64,000 nt of DNA. Origin: an uncultured Eubacteriales bacterium (GTDB lineage Bacteria > Bacillota > Clostridia > Peptostreptococcales > Anaerovoracaceae). Of this stretch, positions 16,528 to 24,095 are shown in pieces (the stretch's first letter is position 1; every line of letters starts with the position of its first letter). The position numbers were made by a program, and so were the translations under genes. Location: assembly GCA_902776725.1 (NCBI GenBank), contig CACYQX010000004.1, positions 19,214-83,213 on the forward strand, written 5' to 3'. The notes beneath the pieces are model-generated. The model ran no database searches. It was not told the DNA's origin and was given only the letters and a program-made list of their open reading frames with translations.

Positions 16528-17604
16528 ATGGCTATTTCGGATATCGCACCCGTGAGTTTTATAGGTGGAAAGCTGGTTATACTAGACCAAAGCAAGCTCC
16601 CGGGCAAGGAAGAAAGAATCGAATTAAAATGCAAGGAGGACGTTTGGAAGGCGATAAACGGTCTCAGAGTTCGCGGTGCGCCGGCAATAGGTATCACTGC
16701 GGCTTACGGCCTCTATGTTTCGATGCGCCATGAATTAAAATCCGTCAAGGCATCCGGAAATGATTTTAGAGACAAACAGGTTTTCGGAGATATTCTGAAG
16801 GAGTGCCGGGACTATATCGCTACGGCGAGACCAACCGTATCCAATCTGACTTGGGCGCTCGATAGACTTGTGAACGCATTCAAGAATTCTCATCCAAAGG
16901 ACGTGCGTGAGGCTGCGGAAATTCTGCTTAAGGAAGCCGATGCAATAAGAATGGAAGATGAGGCTGCCTGTGAAGCTATGGGATTAAGCGGGCTCAAGCT
17001 TTTGAAACCGGGCATGGGAATTCTTACTCATTGCAATGCGGGTGCACTTGCAACTTCGGGCTACGGAACGGCGCTGGCTCCGGTCTATATGGGGCATGAG
17101 CGAGGATATATGTTCAGGGTCTATGCGACGGAGACGAGGCCGCTTCTTCAGGGAGCGCGTCTAACCACCTGGGAGTTGGAAAAAGTCGGAATGGACGTTA
17201 CGCTAATATGCGACGATGCCGCGAGCATCGCTATGAGCAATGGTATGATCAATGCCGTACTCGTCGGCTGTACGCGCATCGCGGCAAACGGCGATGTTGC
17301 GGCAAAGGTGGGCACATCGGCGCTCGCGATTCTCGCAAAGGCATACGGAATTCCGTTCTACGTATTTGCTCCGACATCTACGATAGATTTTAAGACGCCA
17401 ACCGGTGACGACATAGAAATAGAGCGAAGAGACGGAAGGGAAATAACGGACATGTGGTACGGCGAAGAGGTTGTACCGGAAGGAATTAAATGCTATAATC
17501 CTGCCTTTGATATAACAAAGGCGGAGTATATAACCGCAATCATTACCGAGAAGGGAGTAGTGCGCCCGCCTTATGCGGATGGACTAAGACAAGATGAGCT
17601 ATAA
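16528..17604 (+). CDS. MtnA-family sugar-phosphate isomerase with altered active site
   Basis: A 358-residue protein of the eIF2B-like isomerase family. The pattern 'ILTHCNAGALATSGYGTAL' gives the catalytic Cys169 and 'TETRPLLQGARLTTWEL' the phosphate and substrate loop, as in S-methyl-5-thioribose-1-phosphate isomerase. In MtnA the second catalytic residue is the Asp of GADRI; here the motif reads VGCTRI, with Thr249 in its place. NGD after it is kept. It may therefore act on another aldose-1-phosphate or be impaired. GGAGA precedes the ATG; a TTG 12 bases upstream overlaps that site. It overlaps scpA by 11 bases; no other methionine-salvage gene is near. Confidence 0.82.
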   Translation: MAISDIAPVSFIGGKLVILDQSKLPGKEERIELKCKEDVWKAINGLRVRGAPAIGITAAYGLYVSMRHELKSVKASGNDFRDKQVFGDILKECRDYIATARPTVSNLTWALDRLVNAFKNSHPKDVREAAEILLKEADAIRMEDEAACEAMGLSGLKLLKPGMGILTHCNAGALATSGYGTALAPVYMGHERGYMFRVYATETRPLLQGARLTTWELEKVGMDVTLICDDAASIAMSNGMINAVLVGCTRIAANGDVAAKVGTSALAILAKAYGIPFYVFAPTSTIDFKTPTGDDIEIERRDGREITDMWYGEEVVPEGIKCYNPAFDITKAEYITAIITEKGVVRPPYADGLRQDEL

Positions 17605-18745
17605 AGTAAGTTTGCCGACGTTCGAGGGGCCTTTTGACCTTTTGGTCTACCTCATCGAAAACGCGAAAATGAGCATATACGATATCCAGATTTCCGTAAT
17701 CACGGAGCAGTACATGGATTACATCGAAAAGATGCAGGCCATGGACTTTACCGTGGCTGCGGAGTTTATGGTGCTCGCGGCAACGCTTATAGACATCAAG
17801 TCTCGCATGATCCTTCCGCGCTATTCGGAGGTTGGCGAAGAGGGCGAGGTCGTTGAAATCGATCCTCGTACCGATCTCGTAGCAAAGCTTATCGAATACA
17901 AGAAGTACAAGGACCTCGCGGAAATATTGAGAGAGGCGGCGTCCGAGGCTGCGCTTGTTTACGACAAGCCGCAGGAGGATATTTCGCAGTATACGGATAA
18001 TCCGGATGAGTACCTGTCGCTGTCGCTCGACAAATTTGTAACGGCTTTTGAAGAATTCTTGCAGCGTGAGAAACGTCTCGCGGATGTCAAGGCGCATTAT
18101 CAAAGAGTAGAGCGCGAGAAGGCGACTATCGAAAGCCGAATCGGATTTATAAGAAACAAGCTTAGGAATGTAATCTCGCAGGGTCTCAAGAAACTTTCGA
18201 TACGTGAACTGATTCCGAACAAGAAGGACAAATACGATGTAATCGTTACATTCGTTTCGGTCTTGCAGATGATGAAGGATAGGCTTCTCGACGCGGAACA
18301 AAAACGAAACTATGCGGATATATTGGTTAAACCTTTCCGCGCAACACCGATTGCGGACGATCCTGACGACGGACTCATAAATGCGGGTGAACCGAACGAT
18401 CCGGCACCGAGCAGATATAAGAGGATAGCGGACGAGACCGAGGCCAGGATCAACATAGTGGAACGCAGCCGCAAGCGTAAAGATGCCGATATGACAATAG
18501 TTCAGAGGGCAAAGGAAATCGACAAGGCATCGGCAAGCGTAACAGCGATTATAGACGCATACGAAAAAGAAAAACGCGAGGCTGAAGAGGCTGCAAAGGC
18601 TGCGGAGGCTGCGGAGACAGAGACTGCAGCGACTGCGGAGACAGAAACTGCAGAGGCTGCAGCGAGCGAGGAAGTTGTAAATCAGGAAGAAAGTGCGGAG
18701 AAGAGCACGGAGGAGAATATAGATGGCGGTCAGCAAGAGAGTTAA
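17594..18745 (+). CDS. scpA: Segregation and condensation protein A
   Basis: A 383-residue kleisin that bridges the SMC dimer and recruits ScpB for chromosome condensation and segregation. The N-terminal 'FEGPFDLLVYLIENAKMSIYDI' and 'AAEFMVLAATLIDIKSRMILPR' are diagnostic; the winged-helix C-terminal kleisin region ends near residue 250. Usual ScpA is about 250 residues. Here a further 130 residues follow: a basic helix and an Ala/Glu/Thr-rich tail (about 315-383), probably disordered. The start overlaps the MtnA-like gene by 11 bases and the end overlaps scpB by 23 bases, so translation is coupled. Confidence 0.95.
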   Translation: MSYKVSLPTFEGPFDLLVYLIENAKMSIYDIQISVITEQYMDYIEKMQAMDFTVAAEFMVLAATLIDIKSRMILPRYSEVGEEGEVVEIDPRTDLVAKLIEYKKYKDLAEILREAASEAALVYDKPQEDISQYTDNPDEYLSLSLDKFVTAFEEFLQREKRLADVKAHYQRVEREKATIESRIGFIRNKLRNVISQGLKKLSIRELIPNKKDKYDVIVTFVSVLQMMKDRLLDAEQKRNYADILVKPFRATPIADDPDDGLINAGEPNDPAPSRYKRIADETEARINIVERSRKRKDADMTIVQRAKEIDKASASVTAIIDAYEKEKREAEEAAKAAEAAETETAATAETETAEAAASEEVVNQEESAEKSTEENIDGGQQES

Positions 18746-19415
18746 ATCGGCTTTAGAGGCTTTGATGTATATATGGGGTGAGCCACTTGATCCAAAGTCG
18801 GCGGCGGAGGCCTGCGATATTACCCGCGAGGAAGCAAAGGAAGGTTTCTACGAACTGCAGAAGGAATACGATCAGGAAGGTCGCGGTCTTATGATCAGGC
18901 AGGTCGGAAAAGGTTTTCAGTTTGCTACGAGACCTGAAAATGCGGACTATATAGAGAAGCTCTGCACACCTGTAAGGATGAGAAAGCTTTCGCAGGCGGC
19001 CCTCGAGGTACTTGCGATTATCGCGTACAAGCAGCCTGTAACAAAATCCGAAATAGACGGAATCCGTGGAATAAAATGCGACAGAATTATAGAGGGTCTT
19101 ATGAAGAAGGAACTCATTCAGGAACTCGGTCGCTCAACGGGAATAGGTCGCCCGATCCTCTACGGAACGACGGATACATTCCTGAAGAACTTCGGATTCA
19201 CCAATCTAAAAGAACTTCCCGAGATTGAAGATATCGAAGAAGTTCTCGCTATGGATGAAAGCGATTATGAGATGCCGCCGAACCTTCAGGTTAGCTTGGA
19301 CGATGTTGAGAATGCAGAGGCCGGAATATTCGGTTACGCGGAGGCAGCTGATGCTACCGCTGAAGAAGTAAACGACTCCGAAGTCGTGCCGGAAGGCGGA
19401 AACGACGAAATGTGA
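18723..19415 (+). CDS. scpB: Segregation and condensation protein B
   Basis: A 230-residue tandem winged-helix protein that dimerises and binds ScpA in the SMC complex. 'ALEALMYIWGEPL' and 'AALEVLAIIAYKQPVTKSEID' mark the two winged helices, and 'GRPILYGTTDTFLKNFGF' is the family signature. The last 55 residues are acidic and low in complexity, echoing the ScpA tail. It ends 24 bases before a terminator hairpin. Confidence 0.96.
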   Translation: MAVSKRVKSALEALMYIWGEPLDPKSAAEACDITREEAKEGFYELQKEYDQEGRGLMIRQVGKGFQFATRPENADYIEKLCTPVRMRKLSQAALEVLAIIAYKQPVTKSEIDGIRGIKCDRIIEGLMKKELIQELGRSTGIGRPILYGTTDTFLKNFGFTNLKELPEIEDIEEVLAMDESDYEMPPNLQVSLDDVENAEAGIFGYAEAADATAEEVNDSEVVPEGGNDEM

Positions 19416-19439
19416 TTATGACTCGATAGAGATTTTGAG

Positions 19440-19462
19440 CGAGGGCGATGAGCCCTCGTTTT
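19440..19462 (+). terminator. Terminator after scpB
   Basis: CGAGGGC-GATGA-GCCCTCG followed by TTTT. Confidence 0.82.
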
Positions 19463-19543
19463 ATGTGGCGCACAATCGTTGATTTGTTGTAGAATATTAA
19501 AGGGGTTATATCTCTAAGGTTTTGAGCGTTAAGGAGATGCGCC

Positions 19544-20107
19544 TTGGAAAAGAAAATCATACTTGCAAGTAAATCGCCAAGAAGAATCGAGCTGCTTACA
19601 AAAGCCGGCTTTGATGTTGTTGTGAAGCCTGCGGATATAAACGAAGTGGTCGATCCCGAGCTTAAGCCTCACGAAGTTGTCATGAGTTTGGCAAAGCAAA
19701 AAGCTTATGCCGTTAGGGACTCGATAAATCCCGGCAGCGATATCATTATTGCGGCCGATACGATAGTCTATCTCGATGAAATAATAGGAAAACCGATTGA
19801 TCGCGCCGACGCGGAAAGAATTTTAATGTGCCTGTCGGGAAAGGAGCACCGGGTCTATAGCGGTGTTGCGATATTGTCTCCGAATGCGGAAGTTATTTTT
19901 TCGGAGAGAACCGATGTATTCTTTAAGTCGTATACAGTAGAGGAACTTCAAGAATACCTGGATACAGACGAGCCATACGACAAGGCCGGCGCTTACGCAA
20001 TCCAAGGGTATTTCGGAAGATTTATAGATCATATAGAAGGCGATTACGACAATGTGATGGGACTGCCGGTGAATTCTCTTATACGTTACCTAAAACCATA
20101 TTTATAA
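19544..20107 (+). CDS. maf: Maf family nucleoside triphosphate pyrophosphatase
   Basis: A 187-residue protein starting MEKKIILASKSPRR, the Maf signature loop, followed by 'DTIVYLDEIIGKP' and 'VYSGVAI' with the catalytic Asp/Glu residues and 'DKAGAYAIQG'. Maf proteins hydrolyse modified nucleotides (dTTP, UTP, m7GTP, pseudo-UTP) and are tied to division arrest in Bacillus. The start is a TTG: AAGGAG lies 7 bases upstream and the family N-terminus begins there. An ATG at 19537 is out of frame and opens only an 11-codon frame overlapping the ribosome site. Confidence 0.93.
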   Translation: MEKKIILASKSPRRIELLTKAGFDVVVKPADINEVVDPELKPHEVVMSLAKQKAYAVRDSINPGSDIIIAADTIVYLDEIIGKPIDRADAERILMCLSGKEHRVYSGVAILSPNAEVIFSERTDVFFKSYTVEELQEYLDTDEPYDKAGAYAIQGYFGRFIDHIEGDYDNVMGLPVNSLIRYLKPYL

Positions 20108-20160
20108 AAACGAGCATTAGTATATTCAAACTCCAATCGATTTTAACGCGGAGATGAGAA

Positions 20161-20964
20161 GTGAATAGAAGCAAGAGTAAATACAGCAACAAAAAACCAT
20201 ATAAAAGCCAAAAGAAAAAATCGCATGCCGGGATAATACTGCTTGCTGTTATAGTTTTTGCGATTATTTTTGCGAGCCTGTTTATAGATGCTATTGCGGA
20301 TAGACTTCCGTTCAAACTTCCGTGGCGTGACAATTCTCCGGTCATTACTATTGAAGAACTAATCGGTATGGAGATTCCGGAATTTGACGGAAATCCATAT
20401 GTGATAATAGACGACAATACGCCGGATGAGTTTTCCGGAAGCTACGACAAAAGTGAGTTTTCCGAAATAGGAGTATATTATAGCGAGCTTGATGAGCGCG
20501 GAAGGGCAGGCGTGGCCTGGGGCGTATTGGACAGCAGTCTGATGCCGACGAACGAGCGCGAGGGAATCCTGGAAACAAAACCGAGCGGTTGGAATCCTGC
20601 AAAATACGATGAATTGATTGAAGACGGTTTCCTGTATAACAGATGTCATCTGATCGGTTTTCAGCTGACGGGTGAAAACGACAATCCTCTTAATCTCATG
20701 ACGGGAACCAGATATTTTAACGTCGAAGGGATGCTTCCTTTTGAAAATAAAGTTGCGGGATATATAAGGCGAGAGGACGGAAGGATATTCTATCGCGTAA
20801 CGCCTTTGTTCCAAGGAAACGAGCAACTGGCCCGCTATTTGAGGATGGAAGCCTATTCGCTGGATGACCATGGCGTTGCCGTCTGTTTTGATGTTTTGGT
20901 TTATAATGTTCAGCCGGGAATCACAATCGATTATTCGACGGGTGAGAGCCATAGGTCCAAGTAG
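20161..20964 (+). CDS. Secreted or membrane-anchored DNA/RNA non-specific endonuclease (EndA/NucA-like)
   Basis: A 267-residue protein with a basic N-terminus and a transmembrane segment (about residues 23-46), then a beta-beta-alpha-metal nuclease domain. The active-site motif reads NRCHLIG (H163 the general base), followed by 'NPLNLMTGTRYFNVEGMLPFE', matching streptococcal secreted DNases. It would cut extracellular DNA near the cell surface, for nutrition, biofilm or uptake. The start is GTG with GGAG 7 bases upstream; no in-frame ATG is nearby. The last codons lie inside a duplicated 10-base unit that supplies the stop. Confidence 0.88.
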   Translation: MNRSKSKYSNKKPYKSQKKKSHAGIILLAVIVFAIIFASLFIDAIADRLPFKLPWRDNSPVITIEELIGMEIPEFDGNPYVIIDDNTPDEFSGSYDKSEFSEIGVYYSELDERGRAGVAWGVLDSSLMPTNEREGILETKPSGWNPAKYDELIEDGFLYNRCHLIGFQLTGENDNPLNLMTGTRYFNVEGMLPFENKVAGYIRREDGRIFYRVTPLFQGNEQLARYLRMEAYSLDDHGVAVCFDVLVYNVQPGITIDYSTGESHRSK

Positions 20965-20971
20965 GTCCAAG
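20952..20971 (+). repeat. Tandem 10-base duplication at the nuclease stop codon
   Basis: TAGGTCCAAG occurs twice in a row; the second copy provides the TAG stop of the nuclease gene. It looks like a recent slippage event. Confidence 0.8.
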
Positions 20972-20998
20972 TATGCCCATTATGTCAAGTGGCTTCGA

Positions 20999-21027
20999 TT
21001 GAAGAAAACCGTAAATTATGGTAAGAT
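20999..21027 (+). promoter_or_regulatory. SigA-type promoter of the DUF4234 gene
   Basis: TTGAAG (20999-21004), 17-base spacer, TAAGAT (21022-21027), 53 bases before the start codon. Confidence 0.7.
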
Positions 21028-21079
21028 TTTAGATGGTTACCGCATTACTTGCGGACTTTAAGCTTTAAGGAGAAGGGAT

Positions 21080-22348
21080 ATGAAATACTGTCAAGAATGT
21101 GGCGCGGAAATGTTTGATCAGGAACTGGTATGTTCCAATTGCGGAACCTATCAGACCGAGCTAAAGAGGGTGGAGGTTCCTGTTGATCAGGATGATCAGC
21201 TTGAGGAACTTGAGGACCTCGCTCTTTCTGATGCGGCGATAGATGAGGAGGTTCCTGCCTTTGAACCAAAGAAAGAACCCGCCGAGACTCCAAGTGCCTA
21301 TGTAGCACCTGCATACAACTATGGAAGCAGCAATCAGGGCAATGCATATACATATGACGGAAGCAGCTACGGCGGAGAGGATCAGAGATTCACGGCTCCG
21401 ACAGGCGCGGCGTATCCGATTCAGAAGTATAGTTTCTGGAAATACTTCTTGCTTGGACTTGTAACATGCGGAATCTATCAGCTCTACTATATGTATAAGT
21501 GGACCGAAGATACCAATAGGTTGAGTCAGGGCGTTTATAAGCCGAGCATGAATTATCTTTTGGTATTCCTTCTCAGCATCGTTACCTGCGGAATCTATTA
21601 TTATATCTGGGTATATCAGCAGGGAGAGCGTCTCAAGGTTGTCGCTGATGCGAACGGCATCAAAGTAAATGAGACGGGAGTCCACCATCTACTTATCTCG
21701 CTTCTTCTCGGAGGAGTGGGAGCGCTAGTATCGCAGTATATATTCTTTAGCAATACCAATAGAATTTCGGGCGTATATAACGGTGATCTTACTCGCGATC
21801 AGGTGAATCAGAAGACATCGCATGTGCCTGCGATAATAATTGGTGTTGTGGGTGCAATCATTGCATTTGCCATAGGACTCGGCACGCTTATTTACGCCGT
21901 AAACAATTCGGACTTCTCGGAGTACGATTACGACTACGGTTATGATTACGATTATGACGAAGATGAGTTCCTGTGGGATATGCTAATCGATAACGACGGA
22001 AGCATATTGGAAATCGGAGACGCAGTCGTAATCAAAGACGTTAATGGAGACCCTGCGATTGCGGTTGAATTCCACTGGGAAAACGAAAGCGATCAGGCGC
22101 TTGTTCCCATGTGGACATTTGATATAACTGCGGAACAGGACGGAACGCCGCTAACTATGACATGGCCGGCAACGGGAGATCCGGACGTAAGCATGGCAAA
22201 TTACAGCTCGGAAGTTCGTCCGGGTAAGGGCATAGATTTCCAGGTTGTATTTAAACTGGCGGATGAAACAGCTGATGTGGATGTAGTCGTAAGAAATATA
22301 GTATCCGGTCTTTCGGATAGAGCGGGCTGCACATTTACATTAGACTAA
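21080..22348 (+). CDS. Zinc-ribbon, DUF4234 membrane protein with DUF5067-like domain
   Basis: A 422-residue protein with a four-part layout: a zinc ribbon (C4, C7, C18, C21); a disordered acidic linker rich in Ser/Tyr/Gly (about 30-112); two DUF4234-type membrane units (about 115-280), each with the 'CGIYxxYYxYxW' pattern, plus a further helix; and after a Tyr/Asp-rich strip (about 282-300) an extracellular immunoglobulin-like domain resembling DUF5067. Such mosaic proteins are common in gut Clostridia and have no known function. It has its own promoter. It ends 13 bases from the convergent dinB with no strong terminator. Confidence 0.75.
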   Translation: MKYCQECGAEMFDQELVCSNCGTYQTELKRVEVPVDQDDQLEELEDLALSDAAIDEEVPAFEPKKEPAETPSAYVAPAYNYGSSNQGNAYTYDGSSYGGEDQRFTAPTGAAYPIQKYSFWKYFLLGLVTCGIYQLYYMYKWTEDTNRLSQGVYKPSMNYLLVFLLSIVTCGIYYYIWVYQQGERLKVVADANGIKVNETGVHHLLISLLLGGVGALVSQYIFFSNTNRISGVYNGDLTRDQVNQKTSHVPAIIIGVVGAIIAFAIGLGTLIYAVNNSDFSEYDYDYGYDYDYDEDEFLWDMLIDNDGSILEIGDAVVIKDVNGDPAIAVEFHWENESDQALVPMWTFDITAEQDGTPLTMTWPATGDPDVSMANYSSEVRPGKGIDFQVVFKLADETADVDVVVRNIVSGLSDRAGCTFTLD

Positions 22349-22361
22349 AATCTTAAACAAA

Positions 22362-23585
22362 TCAGATTTCGATACCTATATCGTTATCAATAACTTGACC
22401 AAAGGCTATGGAGTCGCGTCCGAATTTTTCGCGGATGTCATCCATAGCTTTTTCTATTGAATCATTTTCGTTATCAGCATTGCTGCTATCAGAGAGATTT
22501 CCCTGCGCATCAAAAAATGAAAGCTGCGTATCGGAATCTTCGTCGACCAGATTGATCGCGGTCAAAGTAATCAGTCTGATTTCCTTTTCGCTTCTCCAAA
22601 ATGAATGTATTAGGTCGAGGGCACCTGCCTTTAAATCCTGCGCATTATTTGTGGGTGAGGGAAGCTTCTTCTGCCTGGAAGTATCGTTGAATTCCGGATC
22701 CCTGACATCGACCTTGACGCCGCAGGCTTTGAGTTTATATGAACGAAGCCTGCCGGCGACCGTGTCGGCAAGACCGGTCAGGGCCGTGAGTAAGTCGTTC
22801 TCGCTTTTTAAATTGCGCTTAAAAGTCACGCCGTTTCCGACGGATTTTATTCTATGTTTGGCATCGCTTTTGGCGACGGGGCTGTCGTCGATTCCGTTTG
22901 CATAACCCTTTAGAATCGGACCTTGTTTTCCCAGGAGGTTGGCCAAAGTTTTTTCGTCGGATCTTGCGAGGTCGCCGATTTTTGTGATGCCTATGCTCAT
23001 AAGCTTATCGGAGGTTGCGAATCCCACCATGAACATTTCGGAAATCGGAAGGGGCCAAAGCAGCTCCTTAAAATTGTCGCGAGAAATAAGAGTAGTCGCA
23101 TCGGGCTTCTTATATTCGCTTCCCATCTTGGCAAAAAACTTATTAAAGGAGACTCCTGCGGATAGGGTTAGACCAAGCTCGGACTTTACGCGCTCTCTGA
23201 TTCTATCTGCAATTTCGACGCCGCTGCCAAAGAGTTTTTGACTTGCCGTAACATCGAGCCATGATTCGTCGATGCTGAAGGGTTCAACCTGGTCTGTGAA
23301 TTCGCCGTAGATTTTATTGATTAGGTGAAAGAATTCGTCATATTTTGAGTAGTGGGGTGGGAGAAGGTATAGGTCGGGACATTTCTTTGTCGCTTGCCAG
23401 ATAGTTTCTGCCGTTACGACTCCGCATTTCTTTGCGTGCTCGTTTTTGGCCAAAATAATACCATGCCGCCTCTCGGGATCGCCGCAAACGGCAACGGGCT
23501 TATCCTTAAGCTCCGGATGATCGAGAAGCTCAACCGACGCAAAGAAGCTATTCATATCGCAATGAAGTATCACCCTATCACTCAT
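22362..23585 (-). CDS. dinB: Y-family DNA polymerase IV
   Basis: A 407-residue translesion polymerase. 'LHCDMNSFFASVE' has the first catalytic Asp (D10) and the Phe of the steric gate, and 'SIDESWLDVT' gives the second metal-binding Asp/Glu pair. The little-finger domain is followed by QLSFFD, a sliding-clamp binding motif, near residue 370. The open frame runs 68 codons further upstream but would cross the promoter; the ATG at 23585 matches the family start. A perfect Gram-positive LexA box sits in its promoter, so it is part of the SOS response. Confidence 0.95.
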   Translation of the reverse strand: MSDRVILHCDMNSFFASVELLDHPELKDKPVAVCGDPERRHGIILAKNEHAKKCGVVTAETIWQATKKCPDLYLLPPHYSKYDEFFHLINKIYGEFTDQVEPFSIDESWLDVTASQKLFGSGVEIADRIRERVKSELGLTLSAGVSFNKFFAKMGSEYKKPDATTLISRDNFKELLWPLPISEMFMVGFATSDKLMSIGITKIGDLARSDEKTLANLLGKQGPILKGYANGIDDSPVAKSDAKHRIKSVGNGVTFKRNLKSENDLLTALTGLADTVAGRLRSYKLKACGVKVDVRDPEFNDTSRQKKLPSPTNNAQDLKAGALDLIHSFWRSEKEIRLITLTAINLVDEDSDTQLSFFDAQGNLSDSSNADNENDSIEKAMDDIREKFGRDSIAFGQVIDNDIGIEI

Positions 23586-23591
23586 ACCGCG

Positions 23592-23620
23592 AGTATAACA
23601 CAAACATACGTTCGTGTAAA
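23592..23620 (-). promoter_or_regulatory. dinB promoter
   Basis: On the minus strand TTTACA (23615-23620), 17-base spacer, TATACT (23592-23597). The LexA box fills most of the spacer. Confidence 0.82.
23601..23614 (-). promoter_or_regulatory. LexA (DinR) SOS box
   Basis: CGAACGTATGTTTG on the minus strand fits the Bacillus/Clostridium consensus CGAAC-N4-GTTYG exactly and lies between -35 and -10, where bound LexA would block RNA polymerase. Confidence 0.92.
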
Positions 23621-23646
23621 GTGGAGTGCCACGGGAGGTCGATTTA

Positions 23647-23655
23647 TGGTATAAT
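23647..23655 (+). promoter_or_regulatory. Extended -10 promoter of the UspA-like gene
   Basis: TGGTATAAT (extended -10) lies 26 bases before the ATG; the region is shared with the divergent dinB promoter 30 bases away. Confidence 0.7.
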
Positions 23656-23681
23656 ATATGCGGCATTGGAGGGAGATCTAA

Positions 23682-24065
23682 ATGGAAACAATCATGGTAT
23701 GCGTCACCAAGCAGAAGACCTGCCAGAGGCTTATAGATTACGGTAAGCAGCTGATGACTTCGCCCGATGACAGCATGCATATCATACATGTTGCAGAGTC
23801 TGATTATAATTTTCTCGGCGATTCCGAAGAGAATAGGGCCTTGGAATATCTATACGAAAAAGCACGCGAGGCGGGAGCCGAGCTTACTGTACTTAAATCC
23901 GACGATGTTGTCGGGACTCTCTGTACTCTTGTTGAACAGAACGATATAACAAAGGTTGTTGCGGGCGCCGCCAATGAAACTGACGTAGCGTCCGGATTTA
24001 TGTATAGACTCAGGTTGAGGTTAAGCGGCAAGGCAGAACTTGTGGTAGTGCCGCTCGAAGCATAG
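23682..24065 (+). CDS. UspA-like (universal stress protein fold) protein
   Basis: A 127-residue protein with the alternating strand-helix pattern of a UspA/KdpD-type adenosine-binding fold: 'METIMVCVTKQKTCQRLIDYG' at the start, a central 'LKSDDVVGTLCTLVEQNDITKVVAG' strand-helix pair, and a 'KAELVVVPLE' final strand. The ATP-binding GxxG-9x-G(S/T) motif is not clearly conserved, so it may not bind nucleotide. GGAGGGAG precedes the ATG. It is divergent from dinB and 30 bases ahead of a FAD oxidoreductase. The specific role is unknown. Confidence 0.65.
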   Translation: METIMVCVTKQKTCQRLIDYGKQLMTSPDDSMHIIHVAESDYNFLGDSEENRALEYLYEKAREAGAELTVLKSDDVVGTLCTLVEQNDITKVVAGAANETDVASGFMYRLRLRLSGKAELVVVPLEA

Positions 24066-24095
24066 AGAAAACTGCGATTGGTCAACTTCGAACGG

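Noticed and set aside
17543..18736. 397-codon minus-strand frame
   Set aside because: It lies antisense to scpA, whose family motifs are clear; no ribosome site or family motif supports it.
22349..22369. AAATCT/AGATTT hairpin between the DUF4234 gene and dinB as terminator
   Set aside because: The stem is 6 A/T-rich base pairs with no T-tract and lies partly in dinB.
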